From: a candidate division KSB1 bacterium
Lineage (GTDB): Bacteria > Zhuqueibacterota > Zhuqueibacteria > Zhuqueibacterales > Zhuqueibacteraceae
Direction of reading: 5' to 3'
Assembly: GCA_034506255.1 (NCBI GenBank)
Contig: JAPDPX010000003.1
Coordinates: 62,001 to 126,000, forward strand
Length of the DNA stretch: 64,000 nucleotides
A program made the position numbers and the translations under genes. Shown here in pieces: positions 33,929 through 42,757 of the stretch; position 1 is the first letter of the stretch; each line of letters begins with the position of its first letter. The notes beneath the pieces are model-generated. The model was not told the origin of the DNA. It was given only the letters and a program-made list of their open reading frames with translations, and did not search any database.

Positions 33929-34519
33929 TTACACCAACACCCCTTTGCTCGAGGGAATGCCGGGCTGGCGCGGATCGATGGCCACGGCCTGGCGCAACGC
34001 CCGGCCGAGTGATTTGAAGATCACCTCGATTTGGTGATGCGTGTTGCGGCCGGCGAGCAGTGTGACGTGCAGCGTGATTTTCGCGTGGCTCGCCAAGGCA
34101 CGCAGGAAATCCTCCACCAGCTCGCTGGGAAAGTCACCAACCTGACTGCTGCTGAAGCGCGCCTCGAAGGCAAGATAGCCGCGGCCGCTGACATCCACCA
34201 CCGTGCGCGCCAGCGCTTCATCCAGCGGCACGTGGCTGGTTGCGATGCGGTGAAGACCCTGGCGGTCGCCGAGTGCTTCGCTGAAGGCGGCTCCCAGTGC
34301 GATGCCGCTGTCCTCCACGGTGTGATGGGCATCCACCTGCAGATCACCGCGCGCCTTCAGGGTGAGATCAAACAAACCGTGCACGGCCAGCAGGATGAGC
34401 ATGTGATCGAAGAAACCGATGCCGGTGCTGATGTCGTGCCGGCCGCTGCCCTCGAGCTGCAGCGCCACCGCGATATCGGTTTCGGCAGTGGTGCGGGTGA
34501 GTGAAGCGTGTCGGGTCAT
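33929..34519 (-). CDS. hisB: Imidazoleglycerol-phosphate dehydratase HisB (monofunctional)
   Basis: A 196-residue enzyme of step 6. It has the two symmetric manganese-binding half-sites: G-I-G-F-F-D-H-M-L with D-A-H-H-T-V-E-D-S-G-I in the first half, and the equivalent G-R-N-T-H-H-Q-I-E in the second. It lacks the histidinol-phosphate phosphatase domain found in enteric HisB, so that phosphatase must be encoded elsewhere. The start at 34519 follows 14 extra open codons that show no conservation. Gaps to hisD (243 bp) and hisH (210 bp) are wide for an operon. Confidence 0.95.
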   Translation of the reverse strand: MTRHASLTRTTAETDIAVALQLEGSGRHDISTGIGFFDHMLILLAVHGLFDLTLKARGDLQVDAHHTVEDSGIALGAAFSEALGDRQGLHRIATSHVPLDEALARTVVDVSGRGYLAFEARFSSSQVGDFPSELVEDFLRALASHAKITLHVTLLAGRNTHHQIEVIFKSLGRALRQAVAIDPRQPGIPSSKGVLV

Positions 34520-34762
34520 TTGCGGTTGCCGTTGGCTGAAGTTGTGAGTGTGCGTGCGCAATTGCTGACTTTGACGGGCACGTTCTCACGGCGGCCGTGT
34601 GGTGGCAGCGCTAGCCGTTGAGTTCCCGTGGCGCATGCTGTCCCGGCAGCCCCGGGCCCGGCTGCAACGTTTGCGCACGGAGACTGGCCGGCAGACCGTT
34701 GCCTGCCGGCTGCGTTCCGCAGCAGGCGGGATTCTCCCGCAGATTCCGACATCATCGGGCCC

Positions 34763-36046
34763 TCAAGTTTTTCTCACGGTCACGGCTTCGGCATGGTTCG
34801 GCAGGCCCTCGATCATGGCCAGCGTTGCCACGGCGCCGCGCTCGCGGTCAAAAGCCGCGGCACTGTATTCGATCATGCTGAGGTGTTTGCAAAAGTCCGC
34901 GACGCGCAGGGGTGAGCCGAAGCGCGCCGAACGGCCCGTCGGCAGCGTGTGATTGGGGCCGGCAGCATAATCGCCCATGGGCACGGGAGAATGTGAGCCC
35001 AGAAAAATGGCGCCGGCGTTGGTGATCGCTGCCGCCACTGCCCGCGGTGCACGCGTCATGATTTCCAAATGCTCGGGCGCAATCGCATTGATCGCTGCAA
35101 TTCCCTCTGCCAGCGAACGCACCACGAATGCCACGCCAAAACGCTGCGCCGCTTCTGCGACGATCGGCGCACGCGCCACGCGTCCGGCAAGTTCTGCAAC
35201 GCGCGTGCTCACCCGTTCCGCCAATGCCGTCGCGTCGGTGACCAGCACCGCTTTGGCCTCGACATCGTGTTCGAGTTGGGAAATCAAGTCGCGCGCCAGC
35301 CATTCGGGATCGGCACTGTCGTCCGCGAGAATCGCAATCTCGCTGGGTCCGGCGAGGCTGTCGATGCCGACCTGCCCGAAGACCTGGCGTTTCGCCGCCG
35401 TCACAAAGCGGTTGCCCGGCCCCACGATTTTGTCCACCGCGGCAATGGTGGGTGTGCCGAAGGCCAGCGCGGCAATGGCCTGCGCCCCGCCGACTTGATA
35501 GATTTCGTGGACCCCGGCCAGTTCCGCAGCCGCCAGCAGATGCGGATCGAGACCGCCGGCACGCGGTGGCGTCACCATCACCACGCGCCGCACGCCCGCC
35601 AGCCGCGCAGGAATCGCCAGCATCAATACGCTCGAAGGATAAAGCGCACGGCCGCCTGGCACGTAAAGTCCAACGGCTGCCAGCGGCACCACCCGCTCTC
35701 CCAGTCGTACACCCTCGCGCTCGAACTCCCAATCGGTTTCGCGTTGATGCTGATGAAACGCCGTGATGTTCTGTGCTGCGGTCTGCAACGCCGCCAGTGC
35801 TGCCGCGCTGATCTGCTGCTGTGCCGCCAGCCAGGTGTGTTGCGGCACCGCCAGCTCCTGCGGCGTCAGAGCGAGGCCGTCGAAGCGCCGGGTGTATTCG
35901 CACACGGCCTCATCGCCGCGCTGCCGCACCGCCGTGATGATTTCGCGGACCGCGGCCTCCACGCGATTCTCAGCGGCATAATCGACCGTGAAGAGCCCGC
36001 ACAATTCCTGCCAGTCCTGTGGCGTCTCAGCGTGAAGAATTCTCAT
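34763..36046 (-). CDS. hisD: Histidinol dehydrogenase HisD
   Basis: A 427-residue zinc enzyme that oxidises histidinol to histidine in two NAD-dependent steps. Motifs: G-L-Y-V-P-G-G-R-A-L-Y-P-S (~126-138), G-A-Q-A-I-A-A-L-A-F-G-T (~182-193), K-I-V-G-P-G-N-R-F-V (~203-212), A-G-P-S-E-I (~232-237), the zinc-binding Q-L-E-H-D (~257-261) and the late E-H-L-E and P-M-G-D-Y-A-A-G-P-N-H-T-L-P-T-G. Its start overlaps the end of hisG by 20 bp, pointing to translational coupling. Confidence 0.97.
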   Translation of the reverse strand: MRILHAETPQDWQELCGLFTVDYAAENRVEAAVREIITAVRQRGDEAVCEYTRRFDGLALTPQELAVPQHTWLAAQQQISAAALAALQTAAQNITAFHQHQRETDWEFEREGVRLGERVVPLAAVGLYVPGGRALYPSSVLMLAIPARLAGVRRVVMVTPPRAGGLDPHLLAAAELAGVHEIYQVGGAQAIAALAFGTPTIAAVDKIVGPGNRFVTAAKRQVFGQVGIDSLAGPSEIAILADDSADPEWLARDLISQLEHDVEAKAVLVTDATALAERVSTRVAELAGRVARAPIVAEAAQRFGVAFVVRSLAEGIAAINAIAPEHLEIMTRAPRAVAAAITNAGAIFLGSHSPVPMGDYAAGPNHTLPTGRSARFGSPLRVADFCKHLSMIEYSAAAFDRERGAVATLAMIEGLPNHAEAVTVRKT

Positions 36047-36689
36047 GCACCGCCTTTCGCAAACGATTGATGAGATCGGTGATCGCTGCCAGTTTGAGCT
36101 TGTGGCTCGCCTTGTTGACGATCAGACGTGCCGTGCTTTCACCGATGACCTCGTGGATCAGCAGGTCGTTCTGCCGGAGCGTCTCCCCGGTTTCAACGAG
36201 ATCGACGATGCGATCCGCGAGCCCCACCAGCACCGCCAGTTCCACCGAGCCATCGAGTTTGATGATTTCGACCTGTGCCCCACGGCCGGCAAAATATTCG
36301 CGCGTCAGGCGCGGATATTTCGTCGCCACGCGCAATTGCGATTGCAGAATGTAGCCCCGGCCCGCGTCTTCCGGCCGGCCCGCCACCGCAATCCGGCAGC
36401 GCCCGATCTGAAGATTCAGCGGCGCATCCACCTCCGCCCCGCTTTCCAGCAGCACGTCCAGGCCGGCAATCCCGGCGTCGGCAATGCCATATTCCACGTA
36501 AGTCGGCACATCGCTGTTCTTCACCAGCAGAAAGTGAAACGCCGGATGGGTGTCGGAAGCAAAGCGCAGCCGCCGTGAGCGGAACAGCTCGGCGTCGGCG
36601 ATCAGACCGGCACGCTGCAGCAAGGCCACCGCCGGCGCGAACAATTTGCCCTTGGAAAGAGCAAGGGTTATGTGCACGGCCTCAGACAT
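36027..36689 (-). CDS. hisG: ATP phosphoribosyltransferase HisG, short form
   Basis: A 220-residue catalytic subunit of the first committed histidine step. It opens with I-T-L-A-L-S-K-G-K-L-F and carries A-D-A-G-I-A-G-L-D-V-L and the PRPP-binding E-I-I-K-L-D-G-S-V-E-L-A motif. It is the short form lacking the C-terminal regulatory domain, so it needs HisZ, encoded immediately upstream. Feedback inhibition by histidine would act through the HisG-HisZ complex. A large hexanucleotide inverted repeat lies in the 124-bp gap to hisZ. Confidence 0.96.
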   Translation of the reverse strand: MSEAVHITLALSKGKLFAPAVALLQRAGLIADAELFRSRRLRFASDTHPAFHFLLVKNSDVPTYVEYGIADAGIAGLDVLLESGAEVDAPLNLQIGRCRIAVAGRPEDAGRGYILQSQLRVATKYPRLTREYFAGRGAQVEIIKLDGSVELAVLVGLADRIVDLVETGETLRQNDLLIHEVIGESTARLIVNKASHKLKLAAITDLINRLRKAVHENSSR

Positions 36690-36710
36690 TTTTGATGGTC
36701 ATCTTTCTTA

Positions 36711-36794
36711 TACTCTTACTCTTACTCTTACTCCTACTCTTATCGCCTCGAATGGAAATGTGAGTAAGAGTAGGAGTAGGAGTAGGAGTAAGAG
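36711..36794 (-). repeat. Hexanucleotide inverted repeat forming a large hairpin between hisZ and hisG
   Basis: Left arm: tandem TACTCT/TTACTC-type units (36711-36742). Right arm: tandem GAGTAA/GAGTAG units (36762-36794). The arms pair over about 32 bases with a few mismatches around a 20-base loop. As RNA on the his strand this would be a very long stem 20-30 bases ahead of the hisG start. It is not followed by a T run, so it is not a simple terminator. Confidence 0.85.
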
Positions 36795-36813
36795 CTAGAG
36801 TTGGACGAGAATC

Positions 36814-37794
36814 CTACCCCGCGATCGCTTCCACCAGCCGATCGACGTCGAATGAGAAACCAACCGCCGGGCAATCATGGCCGAATTGTGACAGGAGCTG
36901 ATCATAGCGGCCGCCGGAGCCGACCTCATAGCCGAGTCCGGGCACATAGGCTTTGATCATGATGCCGCTGTAGTAGTGCATACCCTGCACCTCACTGAGG
37001 TCGATTACCACATGTTGCGACCAGTTCATGGCCTCCAAGTGATTATAAACCCGGCGCAGGTGATCCAGGGCGGCCGCGGTCTCGGCGTTGGGCGCGGCTG
37101 TGCCTGCCTGCTCCAGGATCTCACGGCCGCCGTGCCATTGCATTAAGCCGGTGAGTGCCTCCTGCACGGCCGGCGGCGGTGCCACCTGCTGCAGGAACCC
37201 GGCCAGCGTGTCCGCATCTTTGTGGCTGAGCAGGCGTTTGATTTCCCCGAGCTGCGCCGGGGTGAGCCGCGCTTCCCGCACCACGCCGTTGAAGTAGCCG
37301 ATGGTTCCCAGGTTGATCTGAAACGCGCCGAGTTGCAGCGCGCGCAGGGCCTGCGCCACCAGCGCCACGGCTTCGACATCGCCCGGCAAACCAGTGTCGC
37401 CCAGCAACTCGAATCCCACCTGCCAGCACTCGCGGCTGCGGCCGGCATGCAACTCCTCAAAACGAAACACTTTTCCGGAGTAAAACAAACGCAACGGGAA
37501 GGAGAGTGCCGCGTGTTTCTGTGCCACCAGGCGCGCCACTTGCGCGGTGAAATCCGAACGCAGCGCCACGAGATTGCCTTCGCGGTCAAGGAAGCGGTAG
37601 ATCTTCTCCTGCCAGCCGTTCCTGCCTGCAGTCGCAAAGACTTCCCAATGCTCGAAGGTCGGCGTGATGATCTCGCGATAACCGTGCTGCCGCAGGGCGG
37701 CTGTGATCTCGTGTTCCACGCTGCGCCGGCGCTGTGCCTCTTCGAAGAGATAATCTTTGAGACCGGCGGGCAGTTGGCGGAGGTGATAAGGCAT
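36814..37794 (-). CDS. hisZ: HisZ, ATP phosphoribosyltransferase regulatory subunit
   Basis: A 326-residue paralogue of histidyl-tRNA synthetase catalytic domain, used with short HisG. It has class II-like motif 1 (Y-R-E-I-I-T-P-T-F-E), motif 2 (L-R-S-D-F-T-A-Q-V-A-R and F-Y-S-G-K-V-F-R-F-E), and the late G-G-R-Y-D-Q-L-L motif near residue 295. It lacks the anticodon-binding domain, which separates it from HisS (about 420 residues). The opening M-P-Y-H-L-R-Q-L-P-A-G-L-K-D-Y is typical. It is the first gene of the minus-strand his operon. Confidence 0.93.
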   Translation of the reverse strand: MPYHLRQLPAGLKDYLFEEAQRRRSVEHEITAALRQHGYREIITPTFEHWEVFATAGRNGWQEKIYRFLDREGNLVALRSDFTAQVARLVAQKHAALSFPLRLFYSGKVFRFEELHAGRSRECWQVGFELLGDTGLPGDVEAVALVAQALRALQLGAFQINLGTIGYFNGVVREARLTPAQLGEIKRLLSHKDADTLAGFLQQVAPPPAVQEALTGLMQWHGGREILEQAGTAAPNAETAAALDHLRRVYNHLEAMNWSQHVVIDLSEVQGMHYYSGIMIKAYVPGLGYEVGSGGRYDQLLSQFGHDCPAVGFSFDVDRLVEAIAG

Positions 37795-37883
37795 CATGCA
37801 GTTTGCTGAGACGGATGAGGCTGCGGCGACCGGGCCGCGGCCGGGACATTGCAATTCCTGCAGGAAAATAGGACGGCGGCAGC

Positions 37884-37934
37884 GAAATATCAAGCAAAAC
37901 TCCCGTTGCAACTTTGCCCGGGATGTGATATAAA
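37884..37934. promoter_or_regulatory. Overlapping divergent promoters sharing a palindromic TTGCAA
   Basis: Plus strand: TTGCAA (37906-37911), 17-base spacer, TATAAA (37929-37934), reading toward pabB-pabC. Minus strand: the same palindromic TTGCAA, 16-base spacer, TATTTC (37889-37884), about 90 bp before hisZ. Sharing one -35 box would couple the two transcription units. The rest of this ~415-bp divergent region shows no gene. The plus-strand box is convincing; the minus-strand -10 is weak. Confidence 0.5.
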
Positions 37935-38210
37935 AGTACCGCGCCGCAACCCGCACGGCTGCGAGGAGCTGTTGCCGCGCGGGCCTTCCGTCGGCATCGG
38001 CCAGGCTGGCGGGAGGCGTGCCTGCGGCATGGCTTGCGAAAAACGACCCTCACCGCGGGAATTTTCAGAACGCGGGTTTTCGCAGGGAACCCCGGATTGC
38101 AAAGAAAAAAATCGACACCGCGCCGCGTTCCCCGTGTCCAAAAATTTCGCTTGCGGCTTGCAAGCCGAATTATCATGCCACGCCCACAATGCGACCAGCA
38201 GAAAGCCGCG

Positions 38211-40112
38211 ATGACTGCACTTTCACGTGTCGTGACGCCATATGGTGTGTTTCAGCCGGCCTTCGTGCACTGGCTTGCCGGCCGGCCTGACACCGTGTTC
38301 CTCGAAAGCGCCCGCCGCGATCCCGACAATCAGCACAGCTATCTTTTCACCGCGCCGCTCGCCATCATCTCCTGCCACGAGCCCGGGCAGGTGGAAGCCA
38401 GGCTCGCGGAGGTCGGGCACGCACTCGGCCAGGGCCATTACGCCGCCGGCTTTCTGACCTATGAAGCGGGCTATGCCTTCGAAGAAAGATTGCCGCGCGC
38501 GGTGGGCGCCTCCCTGCCGCTGCTGTGGTTCGGCATCTATGAACAGCCTCTTGTCTATGACCATGCCGCGGAAGAATTCACCGCGGGCAGGCAGTGGCTG
38601 CCGCAGATTCTCGAACGATTACCGGCGCCGGCGAGCGAGGCGGCCTCATTGCAGGCCGCCGGCCTTCACCCCAATCTCGCCGAACCGGATTATGAACGTG
38701 CGCTCGCACAGATCAAAGCGCACATCGCGGCCGGTGACACCTACCAGGTTAATTTCACTTTCAAACTCCGGTTCACCTGGCCGCAGCCGCCGGCCGCGCT
38801 CTATTGCCGCCTGCGTCAGAATCAACGGGTGAGTTATGCCGCGCTGCTCACTTTGCCGGGCCATGCCATCCTCTCCTTTTCGCCGGAACTGTTCTTTCGT
38901 TTGGAAGAAGATCGCCTCACCCTCAAGCCGATGAAGGGCACGGCGCGGCGCGGCCGCACGCTCGCCGAGGATGAAGAGCAGCGCCAGTGGTTGCGGCATT
39001 CCGAAAAGAACCGTGCCGAGAATTTGATGATCGTGGACCTGCTCCGGCATGACGCCGGCCGGCTGGCTGTCACCGGCAGCGTGGCGGTGCCGCACTTTTT
39101 CGAAATCGAACGCTATGAAACCGTGCAGCAGGCCACTTCCACCATCACCGCCAGGCTGCGGCCGGAGGTCACCGTGCCGGAGCTGCTGCGCTGCCTGTTT
39201 CCCAGCGGCTCGATCACCGGTGCGCCGAAGTTGCGCACCATGCAAATCATTCACGCCCTGGAGCGCGAGCCGCGCGGCATTTACACCGGCAGCATCGGAT
39301 TCTTCGCGCCCTCACGGCGTGCCGTTTTCAACGTCGCCATTCGCACGATCACGCTCGACACGCGAAGCGGTGCCGGTGAAATGGGCATCGGCAGCGGCAT
39401 CGTGTGGGACTCCGACAGCCGGGCGGAGTATCACGAATGCCTGCTGAAGGCGCGCTTCCTCGGCGAGCCGGCCGGTGAATTTCAACTGCTCGAAACCCTG
39501 CGCTGGGATCCCGCGCAGGGCTGGTTGCTGCTCGCAGCACATTTGCAGCGGCTGCAGGATTCGGCGGCGTATTTCGATTTCAGATGCGACTCCGCAGAAA
39601 TCATGCGCCGCCTGGAAGCCCGGCTTGCGATTTGCCGGCGGGAGGGCGTGCCCTGTCGCGTCCGCCTGACGCTCACGCGCGAGGGTGAGCTTGCCCTCAG
39701 CCACACTCCGCTCTCCCCGCTGGTTGTTCCGGTTGCCGTGCGCCTTGCCGCCACCCGCACGAATTCGCAGGATCGCTTTCTGTTCCACAAGACAACACGA
39801 CGCGGCCTTTACGATCGTGAATTGGCGCAGGCGGCCGCCGCGGGATTTTTCGATGTGATCTTTCAAAATGAGAAGGGCGAGGTGACCGAAGGCGCGCGCA
39901 CCAATGTCATCATCAGGAAGGGCGGGCGCTACTTCACGCCGCCACTGGCGTGCGGCGTTCTGCCCGGCATCTACCGCGCGCATCTGCTCGCAACACAAAC
40001 CCTGCCGGTGAGCGAGAAGGTTTTGCGGCTTGAAGAACTCCTGGCGGCGGATGAGATCCTGCTGTGCAACTCGGTGCGCGGCGTGCTGCCCGCGAAGCTG
40101 GGCGGTGAGTGA
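38211..40112 (+). CDS. pabB: PabB-PabC fusion: aminodeoxychorismate synthase component I and aminodeoxychorismate lyase
   Basis: A 633-residue bifunctional folate-pathway enzyme. The chorismate-binding PabB part (~1-410) has F-S-P-E-L-F-F-R, K-P-M-K-G-T-A-R-R-G, S-E-K-N-R-A-E-N-L-M-I-V-D-L-L-R and G-S-I-T-G-A-P-K motifs. The C-terminal part (~425-633) is a PLP fold-type IV lyase (PabC) with the Y-D-R-E-L-A segment, E-G-A-R-T-N-V and the G-V-L-P-G-I-Y-R motif. Together they turn chorismate plus ammonia into p-aminobenzoate; the glutaminase PabA is not in the window. An alternative in-frame ATG lies at 38175. It is divergent from the his operon. Confidence 0.93.
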   Translation: MTALSRVVTPYGVFQPAFVHWLAGRPDTVFLESARRDPDNQHSYLFTAPLAIISCHEPGQVEARLAEVGHALGQGHYAAGFLTYEAGYAFEERLPRAVGASLPLLWFGIYEQPLVYDHAAEEFTAGRQWLPQILERLPAPASEAASLQAAGLHPNLAEPDYERALAQIKAHIAAGDTYQVNFTFKLRFTWPQPPAALYCRLRQNQRVSYAALLTLPGHAILSFSPELFFRLEEDRLTLKPMKGTARRGRTLAEDEEQRQWLRHSEKNRAENLMIVDLLRHDAGRLAVTGSVAVPHFFEIERYETVQQATSTITARLRPEVTVPELLRCLFPSGSITGAPKLRTMQIIHALEREPRGIYTGSIGFFAPSRRAVFNVAIRTITLDTRSGAGEMGIGSGIVWDSDSRAEYHECLLKARFLGEPAGEFQLLETLRWDPAQGWLLLAAHLQRLQDSAAYFDFRCDSAEIMRRLEARLAICRREGVPCRVRLTLTREGELALSHTPLSPLVVPVAVRLAATRTNSQDRFLFHKTTRRGLYDRELAQAAAAGFFDVIFQNEKGEVTEGARTNVIIRKGGRYFTPPLACGVLPGIYRAHLLATQTLPVSEKVLRLEELLAADEILLCNSVRGVLPAKLGGE

Positions 40113-40532
40113 GAGGTTGCCATCTTTCAGGCTGCAAACGAGGACAAGCCGGCAACTTGCGCCACAACCTCTTCGCGGTCGTGATAGTTTTTCCAGGGTA
40201 GTACTAGCGAAATGCACCGAAGTCACCGGGCATCGTCGCAAAAACTTCGGCAGGATGATTTGTCGGCAGAATTGTTTTGAATCCTTCCGCCGACAAACTA
40301 TTCTGCCACAGGCTTTCAGAATTCCATTCTGACTTCGAGCGCCTTACGGCCTCAGCCACGGATGAACCCGGATAAGGATCCGGTGATGATTCACAGCGGG
40401 CGCCCAGTGCGTCGTAGCGTTCTTTCTGACGGAATGAACCCGGCCTCCCTCGCATGAATCAAGATCACATAGCACGGGATGATTGCCAGTTCCGCAACTC
40501 ACGTGCTGCCGTTCCCGCAGGCGAGATGACAG
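40113..40532. other. Spacer with an unassigned inverted repeat
   Basis: No gene seen. TTTGTCGGC (40259-40267) and GCCGACAAA (40289-40297) form a perfect 9-bp inverted repeat with a 21-base loop, without a T run. Other sequence is featureless. Confidence 0.4.
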
Positions 40533-40567
40533 AAAAGGGCACATGGCTGCCGGCCCTGTGCCCTTTT
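40533..40567 (-). terminator. Bidirectional terminator between pabB-pabC and the DJ-1/PfpI gene
   Basis: AAAAGGGCACA and TGTGCCCTTTT form a perfect 11-bp stem with T runs on both strands. It lies about 40 bp past the stop of the minus-strand DJ-1/PfpI gene, and it can also stop plus-strand transcription from pabB-pabC. Confidence 0.85.
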
Positions 40568-40605
40568 GTGCTCACACGTTATTGCCCGGTGCCGTGCGCC
40601 GCGAT

Positions 40606-41184
40606 TCATGCTGTGATGCGCGTGCCCAGCACCTCGAGGAATTTCGCCAGCCAGGCGGGATGCGCCGGCCAGGCGGGCGCGGTTACCAGGTTGCCGTCTT
40701 TCACCGCATCATCAATGCGAATGTTGGCATATTCGGCGCCGGCGATTTTGACTTCCGGACCTACCGCGGGATAGGCCGAAACCGTCCGGCCCTTCACCAC
40801 TCCTGCTGCGGTGAGCACCTGCGCGCCATGGCAGATGGCAGCCACCGGTTTGTTCTTCTCGAAAAAGTGGCGCACGATCTCCAGCACGCGGGCGTTGAGG
40901 CGAATGTATTCCGGCGCGCGGCCGCCGGAAATCACCAGCGCATCGTACTCCTCCGGCTTGATCTCGGCGAAGGTGGCGTTGAGCGCGAAGTTGTGTCCGG
41001 GTTTCTCACTGTAGGTTTGATCGCCCTCGAAATCATGAATGGCGGTGCGAATCTTTTCGCCCGCCTTTTTGTCGGGGCAGACCGCATGCACGGTGTGCCC
41101 GACCATTTGCAGCGCCTGAAATGGCACCATGACTTCGTAGTCCTCCGCGAAGTCACCGACGAGTTGCAGGATTTTCTTTGCCAT
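40606..41184 (-). CDS. DJ-1/PfpI-family protein
   Basis: A 192-residue single-domain flavodoxin-like fold protein. The nucleophile elbow [10 protein letters not shown] (~113-122) has the conserved Cys followed by His, and E-D-Y-E (residues ~14-17) offers the acidic residue near the active site. Members include intracellular protease/glyoxalase III/deglycase-type proteins. The length and [11 protein letters not shown] segment match the PfpI branch. The start at 41184 has an AAGAAAGGAG-type ribosome-binding site upstream. It stands alone with its own terminator. Precise activity is not deducible. Confidence 0.9.
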   Translation of the reverse strand: MAKKILQLVGDFAEDYEVMVPFQALQMVGHTVHAVCPDKKAGEKIRTAIHDFEGDQTYSEKPGHNFALNATFAEIKPEEYDALVISGGRAPEYIRLNARVLEIVRHFFEKNKPVAAICHGAQVLTAAGVVKGRTVSAYPAVGPEVKIAGAEYANIRIDDAVKDGNLVTAPAWPAHPAWLAKFLEVLGTRITA

Positions 41185-41264
41185 GGCATGCACTCCTTTC
41201 TTGGAAAAATGACCCACAAATTACGATGATCGCAGCCCGCTCCGGCGGTTGTACAGCTTCCGCT

Positions 41265-41813
41265 TCAGGGCTGCACCTTTTTCAGCGTGACCTCGAAATC
41301 CCAGTCATTCGCCAGCTCGCGCACGCGCGCCTCCAGATACCGCGCGATGGCATAATTGATCCAGTAAAGCAGCACGTGTTTCTTGCGGCCGGTGGCAAAC
41401 TGGATTTTCAAAACGCCGTTTCTCCCCTCCGACCGGCCGAACGTCCGCCACAGCAACGGCCGGGCACGCGGCCCCAACACCGCCATGTCGGAGGGCGCCA
41501 GCTTGAATCTCACCGGCGTTGTCGTGTGCGCCCCGCGATAGAAAAACAATCCCGCCCCTGCTTTTTCGGAATCAAAAATCTGCCCTCTCTCAATGCCATT
41601 TTCCAGGCAGAAGATGTCGATGATGGAAACGTGAAATCCCTCCGCCTGACTGAGCTCCTGCTCGACACAGCGGGGACATGCGAAAATTGGTGACAGCTCG
41701 CTGCCGACATCGCGCAGATCGGACACGGCATCCGCGACCTCCTGCAACACCCGGGCATAAGCCCGGCTGCCGGCTTTCACTCCGCGAAAATCGTATCCCC
41801 TCGGTGAACCCAT
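41265..41813 (-). CDS. Hypothetical protein with a CxxC motif
   Basis: A 182-residue protein without a family that I recognise. The N-terminal half contains A-C-P-R-C near residue 46 and another Cys in D-I-F-C-L-E (~68), which may bind zinc or form a knuckle. The C-terminal half has hydrophobic beta-like segments such as G-L-F-F-Y-R-G and V-L-L-Y-W-I-N-Y-A-I-A-R-Y-L. No signal peptide. It adjoins the decayed IS66 element on the opposite strand, so it may belong to a horizontally acquired patch. Confidence 0.55.
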   Translation of the reverse strand: MGSPRGYDFRGVKAGSRAYARVLQEVADAVSDLRDVGSELSPIFACPRCVEQELSQAEGFHVSIIDIFCLENGIERGQIFDSEKAGAGLFFYRGAHTTTPVRFKLAPSDMAVLGPRARPLLWRTFGRSEGRNGVLKIQFATGRKKHVLLYWINYAIARYLEARVRELANDWDFEVTLKKVQP

Positions 41814-41870
41814 CTTTTCTCTTGGTGAATCGCTGCGTCTCTTCGCTCAGAATTCACCAGGAGGAGTCCC

Positions 41871-42128
41871 ATGTTACCTCGCAGACGGCGGGTGTGTCCC
41901 GCGGCGCGTCTTGCCCTCATCAAAAAGTATCTCGCCAGTGGTCTGACTCAGAAGCAATTCTGCCGGCGGGAAAAACTGGCTTACCCCACGTTTCTCACCT
42001 GGCTGCGAAAGCACCGCGCCGCGTCCTGCACCCTGGAGTTTCCCAGCGGCGTGTTGGTCCATTTCTCGGGCGACATCGCTGTGCAACTGCTCACCCGCCT
42101 GTTGCGCGCCACCGGAGTAGAGCCATGA
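41871..42128 (+). CDS. IS66-family accessory protein TnpA
   Basis: An 85-residue small basic protein with a helix-turn-helix (L-T-Q-K-Q-F-C-R-R-E-K-L-A-Y-P-T-F-L-T-W) as in the first gene of IS66 elements, then a C-terminal V-H-F-S-G-D-I-A segment. An AGGAGGAG ribosome-binding site precedes the ATG. It overlaps the next gene by ATGA, the typical tnpA-tnpB junction. Its role in IS66 transposition is regulatory or accessory. Confidence 0.85.
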   Translation: MLPRRRRVCPAARLALIKKYLASGLTQKQFCRREKLAYPTFLTWLRKHRAASCTLEFPSGVLVHFSGDIAVQLLTRLLRATGVEP

Positions 42129-42757
42129 TCGCACTCTCTCCCGGCCTGAGATTTTATCTCTATTCCCACACCACCGACATGCGCAAGAGCTTCGATGGCC
42201 TCTCGGGACTCGTGACTCAGGCACTGTCACGCGATCCCATGAGTGGCGACGTCCACGTGTTTCGCAATCGCCGCCGTGACCGCATGAAACTCTTGCTCTG
42301 GGATCGCACCGGCTTCTGGCTCTTCTACACGCGCCTGGAGCAGGGCACCTTGCAATTGCCCTCCAACCTCGAGACCCAGCCCTCGCTGGAGCTGCGCTAT
42401 GACGAGAAGGCGATTGGCTACCTGCTGGGCCAGTGGCCGAAGCTGGAGCAGTCCGTCACCGACGGCCGCTTGGAGATCGACAACAACTTGGTGGAGAATG
42501 CCATTCGTCCGGTGGCCTTGGGTCGCAAGCATTATCTCTTTGCCGGCTTGCACGCAGGCGCCAAACGCGCCGCGATGATTTACACCCTGGTGGCTACCGC
42601 CAAGTTGCATCAGGTGGACCCCCTGGCTTGTCTGCGCGATATTCTCAGCCGCCCACCCGACCATCCCATCACCCAGATCGCCGCGCTGCTTCCGCAAAAC
42701 TGGCGCACGCCGACTTCTTGCGATTGGGCCCTGCCCCAGTCGCAAGAGGCTTGGTGA
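42125..42757 (+). pseudogene. IS66 TnpB-TnpC deletion fusion
   Basis: A 210-codon frame. Residues 1-~90 are IS66 TnpB (Orf2): L-S-P-G-L-R-F-Y-L-Y, D-M-R-K-S-F-D-G-L-S-G-L-V and the R-R-R-D-R-M-K-L-L-L-W-D-R-T-G-F-W motif. From ~95 it is the last ~115 residues of the DDE transposase TnpC: D-G-R-L-E-I-D-N-N-L-V-E-N-A-I-R-P, containing the catalytic Glu, then F-A-G-L-H-A-G-A-K-R-A-A-M-I-Y. Some 380 residues of TnpC, including both catalytic Asp residues, are missing, so the element cannot transpose by itself. The join keeps the frame. Confidence 0.85.

Noticed and set aside
36711..36794. CRISPR-like array
   Set aside because: Units are contiguous hexamers without spacers, in two opposed arms. 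It is a simple-sequence inverted repeat.
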